Source of the DNA: Pseudomonas sp. GOM6
Lineage (GTDB): Bacteria > Pseudomonadota > Gammaproteobacteria > Pseudomonadales > Pseudomonadaceae
Direction: 5' to 3'
NCBI RefSeq assembly: GCF_029537485.1
Contig: NZ_JARPUS010000017.1
Coordinates: 16,434 to 80,433 of the forward strand
Length of the DNA: 64,000 nt
The stretch's first letter is position 1, and each line of letters starts with the position of its first letter. Positions 1 to 8,813 of the stretch are shown piece after piece. The notes under the pieces were generated by a model, which was given only the letters and a program-made list of their open reading frames with translations, did no database searches and was not told where the DNA came from. The translations under genes were made by a program, and so were the position numbers.

Positions 1-1638
1 TTTGGATACCTGACGCTCCAGACTGCGCACGCCAGCCTCACGGGTGTAGTAGCGAATCATGTCGCGAATAGCGCCTTCATCGAACTCAAGCTCACCCTTC
101 TTCAGGCCATTGGCCAGCACCTGTTTGGGCGTCAGGTACTTGATGGCAATATTGACCTTTTCATCTTCGGTATAGCCCGGCAGACGGATGACCTCCATCC
201 GATCCAACAGAGGCCCCGGGATATTCATGGAGTTGGCCGTGCAGATAAACATCACATCCGAGAGGTCGTAATCGACCTCCAGATAGTGATCGTTGAAATT
301 GTGGTTCTGCTCCGGATCCAGCACTTCAAGCAAGGCAGATGCGGGATCACCACGCATATCGCTGCCCATCTTGTCGATCTCGTCGAGCAGGAACAGCGGG
401 TTGCGCACTCCGACCTTGGTCAGCTTCTGGATCAGGCGACCGGGCATGGAGCCGATATAGGTGCGGCGGTGACCACGGATCTCGGCCTCGTCGCGCACGC
501 CGCCCAGGGCCATGCGCACGAACTTACGGTTGGTGGCACGGGCGATGGACTCGGCCAGCGAGGTCTTGCCCACGCCGGGCGGGCCGACCAGGCAGAGCAC
601 CGGGCCCTTGAGCTTCTTAACCCGCTTCTGCACGGCGAGGTATTCGAGGATGCGCTCCTTCACCTCTTCCAAGCCAAAGTGGTCGGCCTCCAAGATGTCC
701 TCGGCCTTGGCCAAGTCAAGGCGCACCTTGCTTTCGGCCTTCCACGGCACGTTGGTCAGCCAATCAATGTAGGAGCGCACCACAGTGGCCTCGGCCGACA
801 TCGGCGACATTTGCTTGAGCTTGTTAAGCTCAGCAATGGCCTTACTGTGAGCTTCCTTGGTCAAACCAGCATTCTCGATGCGCTTCTTCAGCTCGTCGAC
901 TTCGTTATGCCCTTCATCAATATCACCCAGCTCTTTCTGAATGGCCTTCATCTGCTCATTCAGGTAGTACTCGCGCTGGCTGCGCTCCATCTGCTTCTTA
1001 ACTCGACCGCGGATACGCTTCTCGACCTGCAGCAGATCAATTTCGGCATCCAGCAATGCCAGTACATGCTCGACACGCTCGGCTAAGCCAGTAATCTCAA
1101 GAATTTCCTGCTTCTGCTCGATCTTCAGGACCATATGCGCGGCCATCGTGTCGACCAAACGGGCAGGCTCATCAATGCCATTCAGCGACGACAGGACCTC
1201 AGCAGGAACTTTTTTGCCCAACTGCACGTACTGCTCGAACTGACTCAGCAAGCTGCGTGTGAAAACCTCCGACTCGCGCTCGGCCACATCCTGCTCATCA
1301 AGCAACTGCACCTCAGCACGACAATGGCCATCGACCTCGATGAACTTCTCGATGGAACCACGCTGCTCACCTTCGACCAGAACCTTGACCGTACCATCCG
1401 GAAGCTTGAGCAACTGCAGCACGGTAGCCACCGTACCCATACGATAAAGCGCGTCCTCAGCAGGATCATCGTCCGCAGGGTTGCGCTGGGCCAACAGGAG
1501 GATCTGCTTGTCACTCGACATAGCAGCCTCAAGGGCCTCGATGGACTTTTCACGCCCAACAAACAGCGGAATGACCATATGCGGATAGACCACAACATCA
1601 CGCAGCGGCAAGAGAGGCAGTTCGATGGTTGTCTTCAT
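1..1638 (-). CDS. lon: Lon ATP-dependent protease, partial (C-terminus beyond window)
   Basis: Cytosolic AAA+ serine protease that degrades misfolded and regulatory proteins. Translating the minus strand from the ATG at 1638 (MKTTIELPLLPLRDVVVYPH) gives 546 codons open to the window edge. Visible are the N-terminal substrate domain (about residues 1-190), the helical linker, the Walker A GPPGVGKT near residue 350 and Walker B FLLDEIDKM near 415. The proteolytic domain with its Ser-Lys dyad lies outside the window, so catalytic integrity cannot be judged. It lies downstream of clpX but is probably transcribed separately, since a hairpin and a heat-shock-like promoter separate them. Confidence 0.97.
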   Translation of the reverse strand, partial: MKTTIELPLLPLRDVVVYPHMVIPLFVGREKSIEALEAAMSSDKQILLLAQRNPADDDPAEDALYRMGTVATVLQLLKLPDGTVKVLVEGEQRGSIEKFIEVDGHCRAEVQLLDEQDVAERESEVFTRSLLSQFEQYVQLGKKVPAEVLSSLNGIDEPARLVDTMAAHMVLKIEQKQEILEITGLAERVEHVLALLDAEIDLLQVEKRIRGRVKKQMERSQREYYLNEQMKAIQKELGDIDEGHNEVDELKKRIENAGLTKEAHSKAIAELNKLKQMSPMSAEATVVRSYIDWLTNVPWKAESKVRLDLAKAEDILEADHFGLEEVKERILEYLAVQKRVKKLKGPVLCLVGPPGVGKTSLAESIARATNRKFVRMALGGVRDEAEIRGHRRTYIGSMPGRLIQKLTKVGVRNPLFLLDEIDKMGSDMRGDPASALLEVLDPEQNHNFNDHYLEVDYDLSDVMFICTANSMNIPGPLLDRMEVIRLPGYTEDEKVNIAIKYLTPKQVLANGLKKGELEFDEGAIRDMIRYYTREAGVRSLERQVSK

Positions 1639-1695
1639 GTTTTCAGCTCTACGGCGGCCATCAGGCCGTAAACGGACGGGATACCCTTGCCCCTA

Positions 1696-1724
1696 AGATG
1701 GGGCCACCCCTAGGAAAAAACAAG
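1696..1724 (-). promoter_or_regulatory. Putative sigma-32 (heat shock) promoter of lon
   Basis: On the minus strand CTTGTT (1724-1719), a 15-base spacer and CCCCATCT (1703-1696) fit the sigma-32 pattern CTTGAA-N(11-16)-CCCCATNT; the -10 part is an exact match. It lies about 58 bases upstream of the lon ATG, where a heat-shock promoter is expected. The -35 part has two mismatches. Confidence 0.6.
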
Positions 1725-1742
1725 CAAGAAAGACGTAAATGC

Positions 1743-1764
1743 AAAGGGCCCCGCAGGGCCCTTT
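1743..1764 (-). terminator. Hairpin between clpX and lon
   Basis: Perfect 9-bp stem AAAGGGCCC/GGGCCCTTT with a 4-base loop, starting 9 bases after the clpX stop. It probably ends the clpX transcript. The T-run after the stem is short, so termination may be partial. Confidence 0.7.
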
Positions 1765-1773
1765 GTTACATCA

Positions 1774-3054
1774 TCATGCGTCAGGCGCGGCCTTTGCAGG
1801 CGGCTCACTGTTCTCATAGATGAGCAATGGCTGAGAGTTACCCTCAATGACACTTTCGTCGATCACCACCTTGCTGACCTCGGACTGCGATGGGATCTCA
1901 TACATGGTGTCGAGCAGCACACCTTCGAGAATCGAGCGCAGACCACGCGCACCGGTCTTGCGCTCCAGAGCCTTGTGCGCGACAGCTTTCAGCGCATCAG
2001 CACGGAACTCAAGATCGACGCCTTCCATCTCGAACAACTTGGCGTATTGCTTGGTCAAGGCGTTCTTCGGCTCAGTCAGAATCTGCATGAGTGCAGCTTC
2101 ATCCAACTCATCAAGCGTAGCGATAACTGGCAGGCGCCCCACGAACTCGGGAATCAGGCCAAACTTGACCAGGTCATCAGGCTCAACTTCGCGTAGCGCC
2201 TCACCGACCTTCTTGCCCAGATCCTGGCTGCGCACTTCGGCATTGAAGCCGATGCCGCCCTTGGTGGAGCGAGACTGGATAACCTTCTCCAGGCCAGCAA
2301 ACGCACCGCCGCAGATAAATAGGATGTTACGAGTATCAACTTGCAGAAATTCCTGCTGCGGATGCTTGCGACCACCCTGCGGAGGAACCGAGGCCACCGT
2401 ACCCTCGATCAGCTTGAGCAGAGCCTGCTGCACGCCCTCGCCTGAAACGTCGCGAGTGATGGACGGGTTATCCGACTTGCGCGAGATCTTGTCGATCTCG
2501 TCAATGTAGACAATCCCCATCTGGGCCTTTTCTACATCGTAGTCACACTTCTGCAACAACTTCTGAATGATGTTCTCGACATCCTCGCCGACATAACCAG
2601 CCTCGGTCAGAGTCGTGGCGTCAGCGATGGTGAAAGGCACATTGAGCAAGCGGGCCAGCGTTTCGGCCAGCAGCGTCTTGCCGGAGCCAGTTGGGCCGAT
2701 CAGCAGGATGTTGCTCTTGCCTAGCTCGACGTCATCTTTCTTCTCACGCTGATTCAGACGCTTGTAGTGGTTGTATACAGCAACGGAGAGTACCTTCTTG
2801 GCACGCTCCTGACCGATCACATACTGATCCAGAATGCCGCTGATTTCCTTGGGCGCAGGCAACTTGTGAGCACTGCTTTCGGCCTGGGCTTCCTGCACCT
2901 CCTCGCGGATGATGTCGTTGCACAGGTCGACGCACTCGTCGCAGATAAAGACCGAGGGCCCGGCAATTAGCTTGCGTACTTCATGCTGGCTTTTGCCGCA
3001 GAAGGAGCAGTAGAGCAGCTTGCCGTTATCCTCGCCATTGCGGGTGTCAGTCAT
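1774..3054 (-). CDS. clpX: ATP-dependent Clp protease ATP-binding subunit ClpX
   Basis: Hexameric AAA+ unfoldase that delivers substrates to ClpP. The 426-residue product starts at MTDTRNGEDNGK; an ORF extension 15 residues upstream is not conserved in the family and was rejected. It has the N-terminal zinc-binding domain (Cys16, Cys19, Cys38, Cys41), Walker A GPTGSGKT, Walker B VYIDEIDKI and the ClpP-docking loop with IGF. Length and motifs are those of an intact family member. It follows clpP on the same strand with about 108 bases between them, and the order tig-clpP-clpX-lon is the usual one in Pseudomonas. Confidence 0.98.
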   Translation of the reverse strand: MTDTRNGEDNGKLLYCSFCGKSQHEVRKLIAGPSVFICDECVDLCNDIIREEVQEAQAESSAHKLPAPKEISGILDQYVIGQERAKKVLSVAVYNHYKRLNQREKKDDVELGKSNILLIGPTGSGKTLLAETLARLLNVPFTIADATTLTEAGYVGEDVENIIQKLLQKCDYDVEKAQMGIVYIDEIDKISRKSDNPSITRDVSGEGVQQALLKLIEGTVASVPPQGGRKHPQQEFLQVDTRNILFICGGAFAGLEKVIQSRSTKGGIGFNAEVRSQDLGKKVGEALREVEPDDLVKFGLIPEFVGRLPVIATLDELDEAALMQILTEPKNALTKQYAKLFEMEGVDLEFRADALKAVAHKALERKTGARGLRSILEGVLLDTMYEIPSQSEVSKVVIDESVIEGNSQPLLIYENSEPPAKAAPDA

Positions 3055-3162
3055 TCGATCGATCCAATACGTTAGGCATGAAACACAAGATGAAGGCAAT
3101 TGCAGGCATTTTCAAGCCTGCGGGATGGTCGGAAAAACCCGACCATCGCACGGAGGCGCGGA

Positions 3163-3804
3163 TTAGACAGCCAACTGGCGACGACTCAGAACCTGATCAA
3201 TGAGGCCGTACTTGACCGCCTCATCGCCACTCATGAAATTGTCGCGATCAGTATCCTTGGCAATCACGTCGATCGGCTGCTTGCAGTGATCGGCCAAAAT
3301 CTTGTTCAGGCGCTCGCGGATGGTCAGTATTTCGCGGGCATGGATTTCAATATCCGAAGCCTGCCCCTGGAAGCCGCCCAGCGGTTGGTGAATCATCATG
3401 CGCGAATGCGGCAGGCAGTAACGCTTACCCGCGGCACCACCCGCAAGCAGCAGGGCACCCATGCTGCATGCCTGGCCGATACAGATGGTCGACACATCAG
3501 GCTTGATGAACTGCATGGTGTCGTAGATCGACATACCCGCAGTGACGGAGCCACCCGGCGAATTGATGTAGAGGTGAATATCCTTGTCCGGATTCTCCGC
3601 CTCAAGGAACAGCAGCTGGGCCACCACCAGGTTGGCCATGTAGTCCTCTACCTGGCCAACCAGGAAGATCACGCGCTCCTTCAACAGGCGCGAATAGATG
3701 TCGTAAGCGCGCTCACCGCGGGCGGACTGCTCAATCACCATCGGCACGAGGCCGCCGGCAGCTTGGATGTCAGGCATGGAATTCATCAAGGAATGGTGCG
3801 ACAT
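3163..3804 (-). CDS. clpP: ATP-dependent Clp protease proteolytic subunit ClpP
   Basis: Serine peptidase that forms the two-ring degradation chamber used by ClpX and ClpA. The product has 213 residues from MSHHSLMNSMPDIQ; the ORF runs nine residues further upstream, but this start fits the family propeptide. The catalytic Ser114 (GQACSMGALL) and His139 (RMMIHQP) are visible, and an Asp in KDTDRDNF completes the triad. The substrate-binding INSPGGSV motif is present. It lies between tig and clpX in the conserved protein quality control cluster. Confidence 0.98.
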   Translation of the reverse strand: MSHHSLMNSMPDIQAAGGLVPMVIEQSARGERAYDIYSRLLKERVIFLVGQVEDYMANLVVAQLLFLEAENPDKDIHLYINSPGGSVTAGMSIYDTMQFIKPDVSTICIGQACSMGALLLAGGAAGKRYCLPHSRMMIHQPLGGFQGQASDIEIHAREILTIRERLNKILADHCKQPIDVIAKDTDRDNFMSGDEAVKYGLIDQVLSRRQLAV

Positions 3805-3844
3805 GTCTAGCGATCTCTCCCTAATAGTCATGTCTCTAAAGACG

Positions 3845-3872
3845 CATAAGCCAGCACGAAGGCTGGCTTATG
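3845..3872 (-). terminator. Hairpin between tig and clpP
   Basis: Perfect 10-bp stem CATAAGCCAG/CTGGCTTATG with an 8-base loop in the tig-clpP gap. It has no good T-run on the minus strand, so it may attenuate rather than fully end the tig transcript before clpP. Confidence 0.5.
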
Positions 3873-3896
3873 GGTGTGCTCAAACGAGGCGAGGGA

Positions 3897-5207
3897 TCAG
3901 GCAGCTTGCGGAGCTTCCGCCGGCTTGACCGCTTCTTCGTAGGAGACCGCTTTATCGGTCACTTTGGCCTTCTGCAGAACAGTATCTACAACTTGCTCTT
4001 CCAGTACAACCGAACGCACTTCGTTCAGCTGCTGGTCGTTCTTGTAGTACCAAGCCACAACCTGCTGCGGCTCCTGATAAGCGGAAGCCATTTCTTCGAT
4101 CAGCTCGCGAACACGCGCTTCATCAGCCTTGAGCTCGCTCTGCTTGACCACTTCAGCCACGATCAGACCCAGCACCACGCGACGCTTGGCCTGCTCTTCG
4201 AACAGCTCGGCAGGCAGTTGATCCGGCTTGATGTTGCCACCGAACTGCTGAACGGCCTGCACACGCAGACGATTCACTTCGTTGCCGATCAGCGCCTTAG
4301 GCACTTCAACCGGGTTAGCAGCCAGCAGGCCTTCCATGACCTGGTTCTTGACCTTGGACTTGATGGCCTGGCGCAGCTCGCGCTCCATGTTCTTGCGCAC
4401 TTCGGCGCGGAAGCCTTCCATGCCGCCTTCCTTGACGCCGAACAGGGCGAAGAAGTCGTCATTCAGCTCCGGCAGTTGCGGAGCAGAAACGCTGTTAACG
4501 GTAACGGTGAACTCAGCAGCTTTACCGGCCAGGTCCAGATTCTGGTAATCCTCCGGGAAAGTCGGATTGATTACACGCTCCTCGCCGGCCTTCACACCAA
4601 CCAGCGCATCTTCGAAGCCGGGGATCATACGACCGGAACCCAGCACCAGAGCAGTCCCCTTGGCGCTGCCGCCAGCGAAAGCTTCGCCATCGATCTTGCC
4701 AACGAAGTCGATATTCAGCTGATCACCATTCTCTGCAGCGCGCTCGACAGCCTCGAAGCGAGTGTTCTGCTTGCGCAGGATTTCCAGCATGTTATCGACA
4801 TCGCTGTCAGCAACCTCAGCCTGCAGACGCTCGACGACAATGCCATCGAAGCCGGCCAGCTGAATTTCCGGGAACACTTCGAAAGTGGCGACGTACTCGA
4901 GATCCTTACCCTTCTCGAAGGTTTTCGGCTCGACGGACGGCGCGCCCGCCGGATTCAGCTTCTGCTCGACGATGGCCTCATAGAAGGTCGCCTGGATCAG
5001 GTCGCCCAGCGCTTCCTGGCGAGCAGAGTCTTCATAACGCTGGCGAATGACATTCATCGGCACTTTGCCAGGACGGAAACCAGCAACCTTGGCACGACGC
5101 GCAGTCTGTTGCAGACGCTTGGTCACTTCAGTCTCGATGCGCTCGGCCGGCACGCCGATGGTCATGCGACGCTCAAGAGCGGAGGTGCTTTCAACAGAAA
5201 CTTGCAT
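3897..5207 (-). CDS. tig: Trigger factor, ribosome-associated chaperone and prolyl isomerase
   Basis: Binds the ribosomal exit tunnel and shields nascent chains. The 436-residue product starts at MQVSVESTSALERR, preceded by AGGAA at good spacing; upstream Met codons in the same frame were rejected. The N-terminal ribosome-binding domain carries the signature GFRPGKVPMNVI (the FRxGKxP loop that contacts L23), followed by a central FKBP-type domain and the helical C-terminal arms. The length is typical. It is the first gene of the tig-clpP-clpX series. Confidence 0.98.
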   Translation of the reverse strand: MQVSVESTSALERRMTIGVPAERIETEVTKRLQQTARRAKVAGFRPGKVPMNVIRQRYEDSARQEALGDLIQATFYEAIVEQKLNPAGAPSVEPKTFEKGKDLEYVATFEVFPEIQLAGFDGIVVERLQAEVADSDVDNMLEILRKQNTRFEAVERAAENGDQLNIDFVGKIDGEAFAGGSAKGTALVLGSGRMIPGFEDALVGVKAGEERVINPTFPEDYQNLDLAGKAAEFTVTVNSVSAPQLPELNDDFFALFGVKEGGMEGFRAEVRKNMERELRQAIKSKVKNQVMEGLLAANPVEVPKALIGNEVNRLRVQAVQQFGGNIKPDQLPAELFEEQAKRRVVLGLIVAEVVKQSELKADEARVRELIEEMASAYQEPQQVVAWYYKNDQQLNEVRSVVLEEQVVDTVLQKAKVTDKAVSYEEAVKPAEAPQAA

Positions 5208-5266
5208 GGATATTCCTCGTTGCACAGACATAAGCCGGCCGTTCCGGCCCCAAATCAAAGGCGAGC

Positions 5267-5295
5267 ATTCTAGTGGCTCGAATAGCAGAAGTCAC
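5267..5295 (-). promoter_or_regulatory. Putative sigma-70 promoter of tig
   Basis: Minus-strand GTGACT (5295-5290), a 17-base spacer and TAGAAT (5272-5267) match the sigma-70 consensus at 4 of 6 and 5 of 6 positions. It would start transcription about 50 bases before the tig ATG. Confidence 0.5.
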
Positions 5296-5349
5296 CTGCA
5301 CAATCGAGCACAAAAACCGGCGGGATATAAAAGGAAGGAAGAAAGAGGA

Positions 5350-5434
5350 TGGTGCGGACGGAGAGACTCGAACTCTCACACCTTGCGGCGCCAGAACCTA
5401 AATCTGGTGTGTCTACCAATTTCACCACGTCCGC
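5350..5434 (-). tRNA. tRNA-Leu (anticodon UAG)
   Basis: The 85-base minus-strand sequence starts GCGGACG and ends CGTCCGC-A-CCA with an encoded CCA. The anticodon stem CCAGA/TCTGG encloses loop TTTAGGT, giving UAG. It has a long class II variable arm and the T-arm GAGAGTTCGAGTCTCTC. It is the last of three tandem tRNAs. Confidence 0.97.
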
Positions 5435-5489
5435 GTGGTAACGCTTTAAACGAAAACGCCAGGCTGTGTGCCTGGCGCTCTCTCGAATA

Positions 5490-5566
5490 TGGGGTGGACG
5501 ATGGGAATCGAACCCACGACACCAGGAGCCACAATCCTGTGCTCTACCAACTGAGCTACGCCCACC
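5490..5566 (-). tRNA. tRNA-His (anticodon GUG)
   Basis: A 77-base minus-strand cloverleaf starting GGTGGGCG, including the extra G(-1) typical of tRNA-His, and ending CGTCCAC-C-CCA. The anticodon stem CAGGA/TCCTG encloses TTGTGGC. It sits between tRNA-Arg and tRNA-Leu. Confidence 0.97.
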
Positions 5567-5596
5567 ATATTGCAATGCTTGAGCCCGATTCGCCAA

Positions 5597-5673
5597 TGGC
5601 GCACCCGGCAGGACTCGAACCTGCGACCATCCGCTTAGAAGGCGGATGCTCTATCCAGCTGAGCTACGGGCGC
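5597..5673 (-). tRNA. tRNA-Arg (anticodon UCU)
   Basis: A 77-base minus-strand cloverleaf starting GCGCCCG and ending CGGGTGC-G-CCA. The anticodon stem TCCGC/GCGGA encloses CTTCTAA, giving UCU. It is the first gene of the Arg-His-Leu cluster upstream of tig. Confidence 0.97.
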
Positions 5674-5770
5674 TTAATCATCTGCGAGCAGACTTTAAAG
5701 CTACAGCTACAGTCATCACTGACTGCCGCCTTCTTACCCAGCGACTGGCTGTGCTCGACAAGCGGGGCGA

Positions 5771-5799
5771 ATCTTATAGAGCCACCACACATGCGTCAA
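5771..5799 (-). promoter_or_regulatory. Sigma-70 promoter of the tRNA-Arg-His-Leu cluster
   Basis: Minus-strand TTGACG (5799-5794), a 17-base spacer and TAAGAT (5776-5771), with an overlapping TATAAG, is a strong match. The GC-rich stretch TCGCCCCGC just after the -10 resembles the discriminator of stringently controlled stable RNA promoters. Confidence 0.7.
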
Positions 5800-5933
5800 C
5801 ACGAATTTCAAAAAAATTCTTAGAGATAAAGGAGTTACAGGAAAGGACAGTGCATGTGCCTTTGCCCCACCGACCACCCATGCGAGAATGCATCACCCTT
5901 TTCTCATCCTTCCTCATGGTTTAAGCACGCGTC

Positions 5934-6788
5934 ATGACCGCACAACTGATCGATGGCAAAGCCATTGCCGCCAAGCTCCGCCAGGAAATCGCCCAACGTG
6001 TCACCGAGCGTCGCCAGCAAGGGCTGCGCGCACCCGGCCTGGCCGTCATCCTGGTCGGCAGTGACCCAGCCTCGCAGGTGTATGTCGCGCACAAGCGCAA
6101 AGATTGCGAGGAAGTCGGCTTTGTATCCGTGGCCCACGATCTACCCGCCAGCACCACTCAAGGCGAACTGCTGGGGCTGATCGACCAACTTAACCGCGAT
6201 AACGCCATCGACGGCATCCTGGTGCAACTACCGCTCCCTTCGCACCTGGACGCCTCTCAGCTGTTAGAGCGCATCAGCCCGGACAAGGACGTGGATGGTT
6301 TCCACCCCTTCAATGTCGGCCGACTATCGCAGCGCATGCCTCTGCTGCGTCCCTGCACCCCGAAGGGCATCATGACCTTGCTGGAAAGTACCGGTGTTGA
6401 CCTGCATGGCCAGCATGCGGTCATCGTCGGCGCATCCAATATCGTTGGTCGGCCAATGGCCCTTGAACTGTTGCTGGCCGGCAGCACCGTGACCGTGACC
6501 CACCGCTTCACCAAGGATCTTCCTGGCCACCTGGCTCAGGCCGATATCGTGGTCGTGGCTGCTGGCAAGCCGGGCCTGGTCAAAGGTGAGTGGATCAAGC
6601 CAGGCGCCATCGTCATCGACGTCGGCATCAACCGTCAGGCCGATGGCAAGCTGGTGGGCGATGTTGAATATGACGCCGCCGCTGAGCGCGCCAGCTGGAT
6701 TACCCCGGTACCCGGCGGCGTTGGCCCCATGACTCGAGCCTGCCTGCTGGAGAACACCCTGTACGCAGCAGAACATCTACACGCTTAA
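5934..6788 (+). CDS. folD: Bifunctional methylene-THF dehydrogenase / methenyl-THF cyclohydrolase FolD
   Basis: Interconverts 5,10-methylene- and 10-formyl-tetrahydrofolate with NADP, supplying one-carbon units for purines and formyl-Met. The 284-residue product has the usual length. It shows the YVAHKRKDCEEVG segment with the catalytic Lys, DGILVQLPLP, the CTPKGI motif, the nucleotide-binding GASNIVGRP and the C-terminal PVPGGVGPMT signature. It is transcribed away from the tRNA-tig side and has no operon partner in the window. Confidence 0.98.
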   Translation: MTAQLIDGKAIAAKLRQEIAQRVTERRQQGLRAPGLAVILVGSDPASQVYVAHKRKDCEEVGFVSVAHDLPASTTQGELLGLIDQLNRDNAIDGILVQLPLPSHLDASQLLERISPDKDVDGFHPFNVGRLSQRMPLLRPCTPKGIMTLLESTGVDLHGQHAVIVGASNIVGRPMALELLLAGSTVTVTHRFTKDLPGHLAQADIVVVAAGKPGLVKGEWIKPGAIVIDVGINRQADGKLVGDVEYDAAAERASWITPVPGGVGPMTRACLLENTLYAAEHLHA

Positions 6789-7304
6789 ATCGCCCCGCAC
6801 CTTTGATGGTGCGCCTGCTCCGGTAGACATTCCCGCCCCCATAAAGAGGCGCATTCAAAGACCTTGCAACCAAGGTTAACCGGATGACTACCGCGGCAGG
6901 CCAGGCCTTCGAAGAGCAGAGTTGCTGCTGCCGAACGCCTCCGAAGAGCTGAGGGGCCGCAGTCATGGATTAGCATCCGCGAAACAGATCAGCCCAGATC
7001 GGTGGCGCACGATCAGCCAGATCGAGCGTGCAACCACCCATGGAGCCTCCCCACAGCCCTACCTGGCTGCGAGTTGCCGAGTAAAATGCCCCACGCCCCC
7101 CCCTAGCGTGAAGGCAATCCATGGCCAATAAGACGCCAAGGCCGCAATACCGATCACCCTGAAGATCAGCAGCCCGATTTGGCACTCTATTGCGCTAGCG
7201 CCCTACTCAGTAGCGACACCAGGCGACACAGGCCAGTCTGCCCGAGCCATCAGGCACCTCACACCCCCGCTAGGCGAGTAACGAATCACCACAGCGAGCA
7301 TCAA
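6789..7304 (+). other. 516-base gap without a supported gene
   Basis: No convincing ORF lies here. On the minus strand one frame reads a short hydrophobic stretch (IGLLIFRVIGIAALASYW) between two stops and without a start, which may be a relic of a small membrane protein gene. A C-rich run near 7090 is the only other oddity. Confidence 0.4.
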
Positions 7305-7643
7305 ATGAGCAATGAACTAAAGATCGAAGAGCTGCAGATTGGAACCGGCAAGGCAGCCATCAAAGGCGCCTTGATCACCACCCTGTACAGAGGCTGGCTG
7401 GAAGATGGCACCGAGTTCGATTCATCCTACGCTCGCGGCAAACCATTCCAGTGCGTAATCGGCACCCGAAGGGTTATCCAAGGCTGGGACCAGGGCCTGA
7501 TGGGCATGAAAGTGGGCGGCAAACGCAAGCTTTGGGTGCCTGCTCACCTGGGCTACGGGGAACGCCAAATGGCAGCCATTCCACCCAATTCCAACCTGAT
7601 CTTCGAGATAGAACTGCTGGAAGTGCTGACTCGCGACGACTGA
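7305..7643 (+). CDS. FKBP-type peptidyl-prolyl cis-trans isomerase
   Basis: Small cytosolic prolyl isomerase of 112 residues, essentially a single FKBP domain. The start MSNELKIEEL was chosen because the family domain begins there; the frame stays open 42 codons upstream but that part has no protein-like character. Motifs include DGTEFDSS, the VIQGWDQGLMGMKVGGKR core and the IPPNSNLIFEIELLEV end that closes the FKBP sheet. There is no signal peptide. It has no operon partner. Confidence 0.9.
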   Translation: MSNELKIEELQIGTGKAAIKGALITTLYRGWLEDGTEFDSSYARGKPFQCVIGTRRVIQGWDQGLMGMKVGGKRKLWVPAHLGYGERQMAAIPPNSNLIFEIELLEVLTRDD

Positions 7644-7810
7644 ACCGCGAGATTAATGGCAGGCCAAGGCTTTTTGAGACCGCGCGGAGCAAATCGATCG
7701 CCCCTTCCGCCATGACACCCCGACACTGCTCGACAACGCACACGCCCATCGACTGAGCGCCGAGCCACACTGGCCATTGGCCTCAGCCGCATGACGCTGA
7801 AAGCCAGTGC

Positions 7811-8797
7811 CTAGCCGCGCTCTGCAGCGGCCGGTGCGATTTCGAACGGGCTGGCACTGCGCCGCTGGTTACGGTCTTCCCGAGGCGTGGCACCAAAAAA
7901 GTTGCGGTAAGCACTGGAGAAATGCGGCCCCGAGGAGAAGCCGCAGGACAAGCCGATCTGAATGATCGACTTGCTGGTCTGCATCAGCAGCTGGCGTGCC
8001 TTGTTCAGGCGCAGCTCCAGGTAGTACTGGCTCGGCACACGGTTAAGGTACTGCTTGAAGATGCGCTCCAGCTGCCGGCGCGACACGCATACGTGCTGGG
8101 CGATTTCGTCGGTGGTCAGCGGCTCTTCGATGTTGGCCTCCATCAGCAGTACAGCCTGGGTCAGCTTGGGATGGCTGGAGCCAATCCGGTTCTGCAACGG
8201 AATGCGCTGCCGCTCGCCGCCCTCGCGAATGCGCTCGACCACCAGCTCCTCGCTGACCGCACCGGCCAGTTCAGCACCATGGTCACGGGCCAACACGGCC
8301 AGCAGTAGGTCGAGCACGGCCAGGCCGCCGCAGGCGCTGAGGCGATCACGATCCCAGTCGAACAGGTGACTGGTGGCGATGACCTTGGGGAAGCGCTCGG
8401 TGAAATCATCCTGCCAGCGCCAGTGCACGGCGGCGCGGTAACCATCGAGCAGGCCCAACTGAGCCAAGGGATAAACGCCAGCCGACAGCGCGCCGATGCT
8501 GATGCCGCTGCGGGCCAGCTGCTTGAGCGCAGATGCCAGCACTGGAGTCACCTGCGTCGGCGGCTCGTCGGCTAGCAGAAAAACGCGCTGGCAGCCCTCC
8601 AGGCGCCCCGCCCAGGGCTCGCCCGGCAGACGCCACTGCCCCTCGACCGGCGGTTCGGCCTGAAGAAAGCGAAGCTCGTAGGACACGTCCGGGTGCACGC
8701 GCTGCGCCACGCGCAGGGCTTCCTCGGCCAGCGCCAGAGTCGTGGGCCTGGTTTCGGGCCAGATCAGAAAGGCAATTACGTGGGCAGTGGCTGTCAT
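7811..8797 (-). CDS. argR: AraC-family arginine regulator ArgR
   Basis: Transcription factor of the P. aeruginosa ArgR type, which controls arginine uptake and catabolism; it is unrelated to the E. coli ArgR repressor. The 328-residue product has an N-terminal DJ-1/PfpI-like domain (about residues 1-190) and a C-terminal AraC double helix-turn-helix, with TTDEIAQHVCVSRRQLERIF and the family signature up to FGATPRED. It is the last gene of the aot operon, 16 bases after aotP, so it is likely autoregulated through the aotJ promoter. Gene order identical to that of P. aeruginosa supports the name. Confidence 0.93.
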   Translation of the reverse strand: MTATAHVIAFLIWPETRPTTLALAEEALRVAQRVHPDVSYELRFLQAEPPVEGQWRLPGEPWAGRLEGCQRVFLLADEPPTQVTPVLASALKQLARSGISIGALSAGVYPLAQLGLLDGYRAAVHWRWQDDFTERFPKVIATSHLFDWDRDRLSACGGLAVLDLLLAVLARDHGAELAGAVSEELVVERIREGGERQRIPLQNRIGSSHPKLTQAVLLMEANIEEPLTTDEIAQHVCVSRRQLERIFKQYLNRVPSQYYLELRLNKARQLLMQTSKSIIQIGLSCGFSSGPHFSSAYRNFFGATPREDRNQRRSASPFEIAPAAAERG

Positions 8798-8813
8798 GCT
8801 GGGAGTCTAGTGC

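Noticed and set aside
5350..5673. tRNA cluster as a possible integration site of a mobile element
   Set aside because: No integrase gene and no partial tRNA repeat was seen on either side; tig and folD flank it directly.
6970..7185. A 71-codon minus-strand ORF in the gap after folD
   Set aside because: No ribosome binding site and no protein-like pattern; a different frame of the same strand reads as a membrane-protein fragment with stops, so at most this is decayed sequence.
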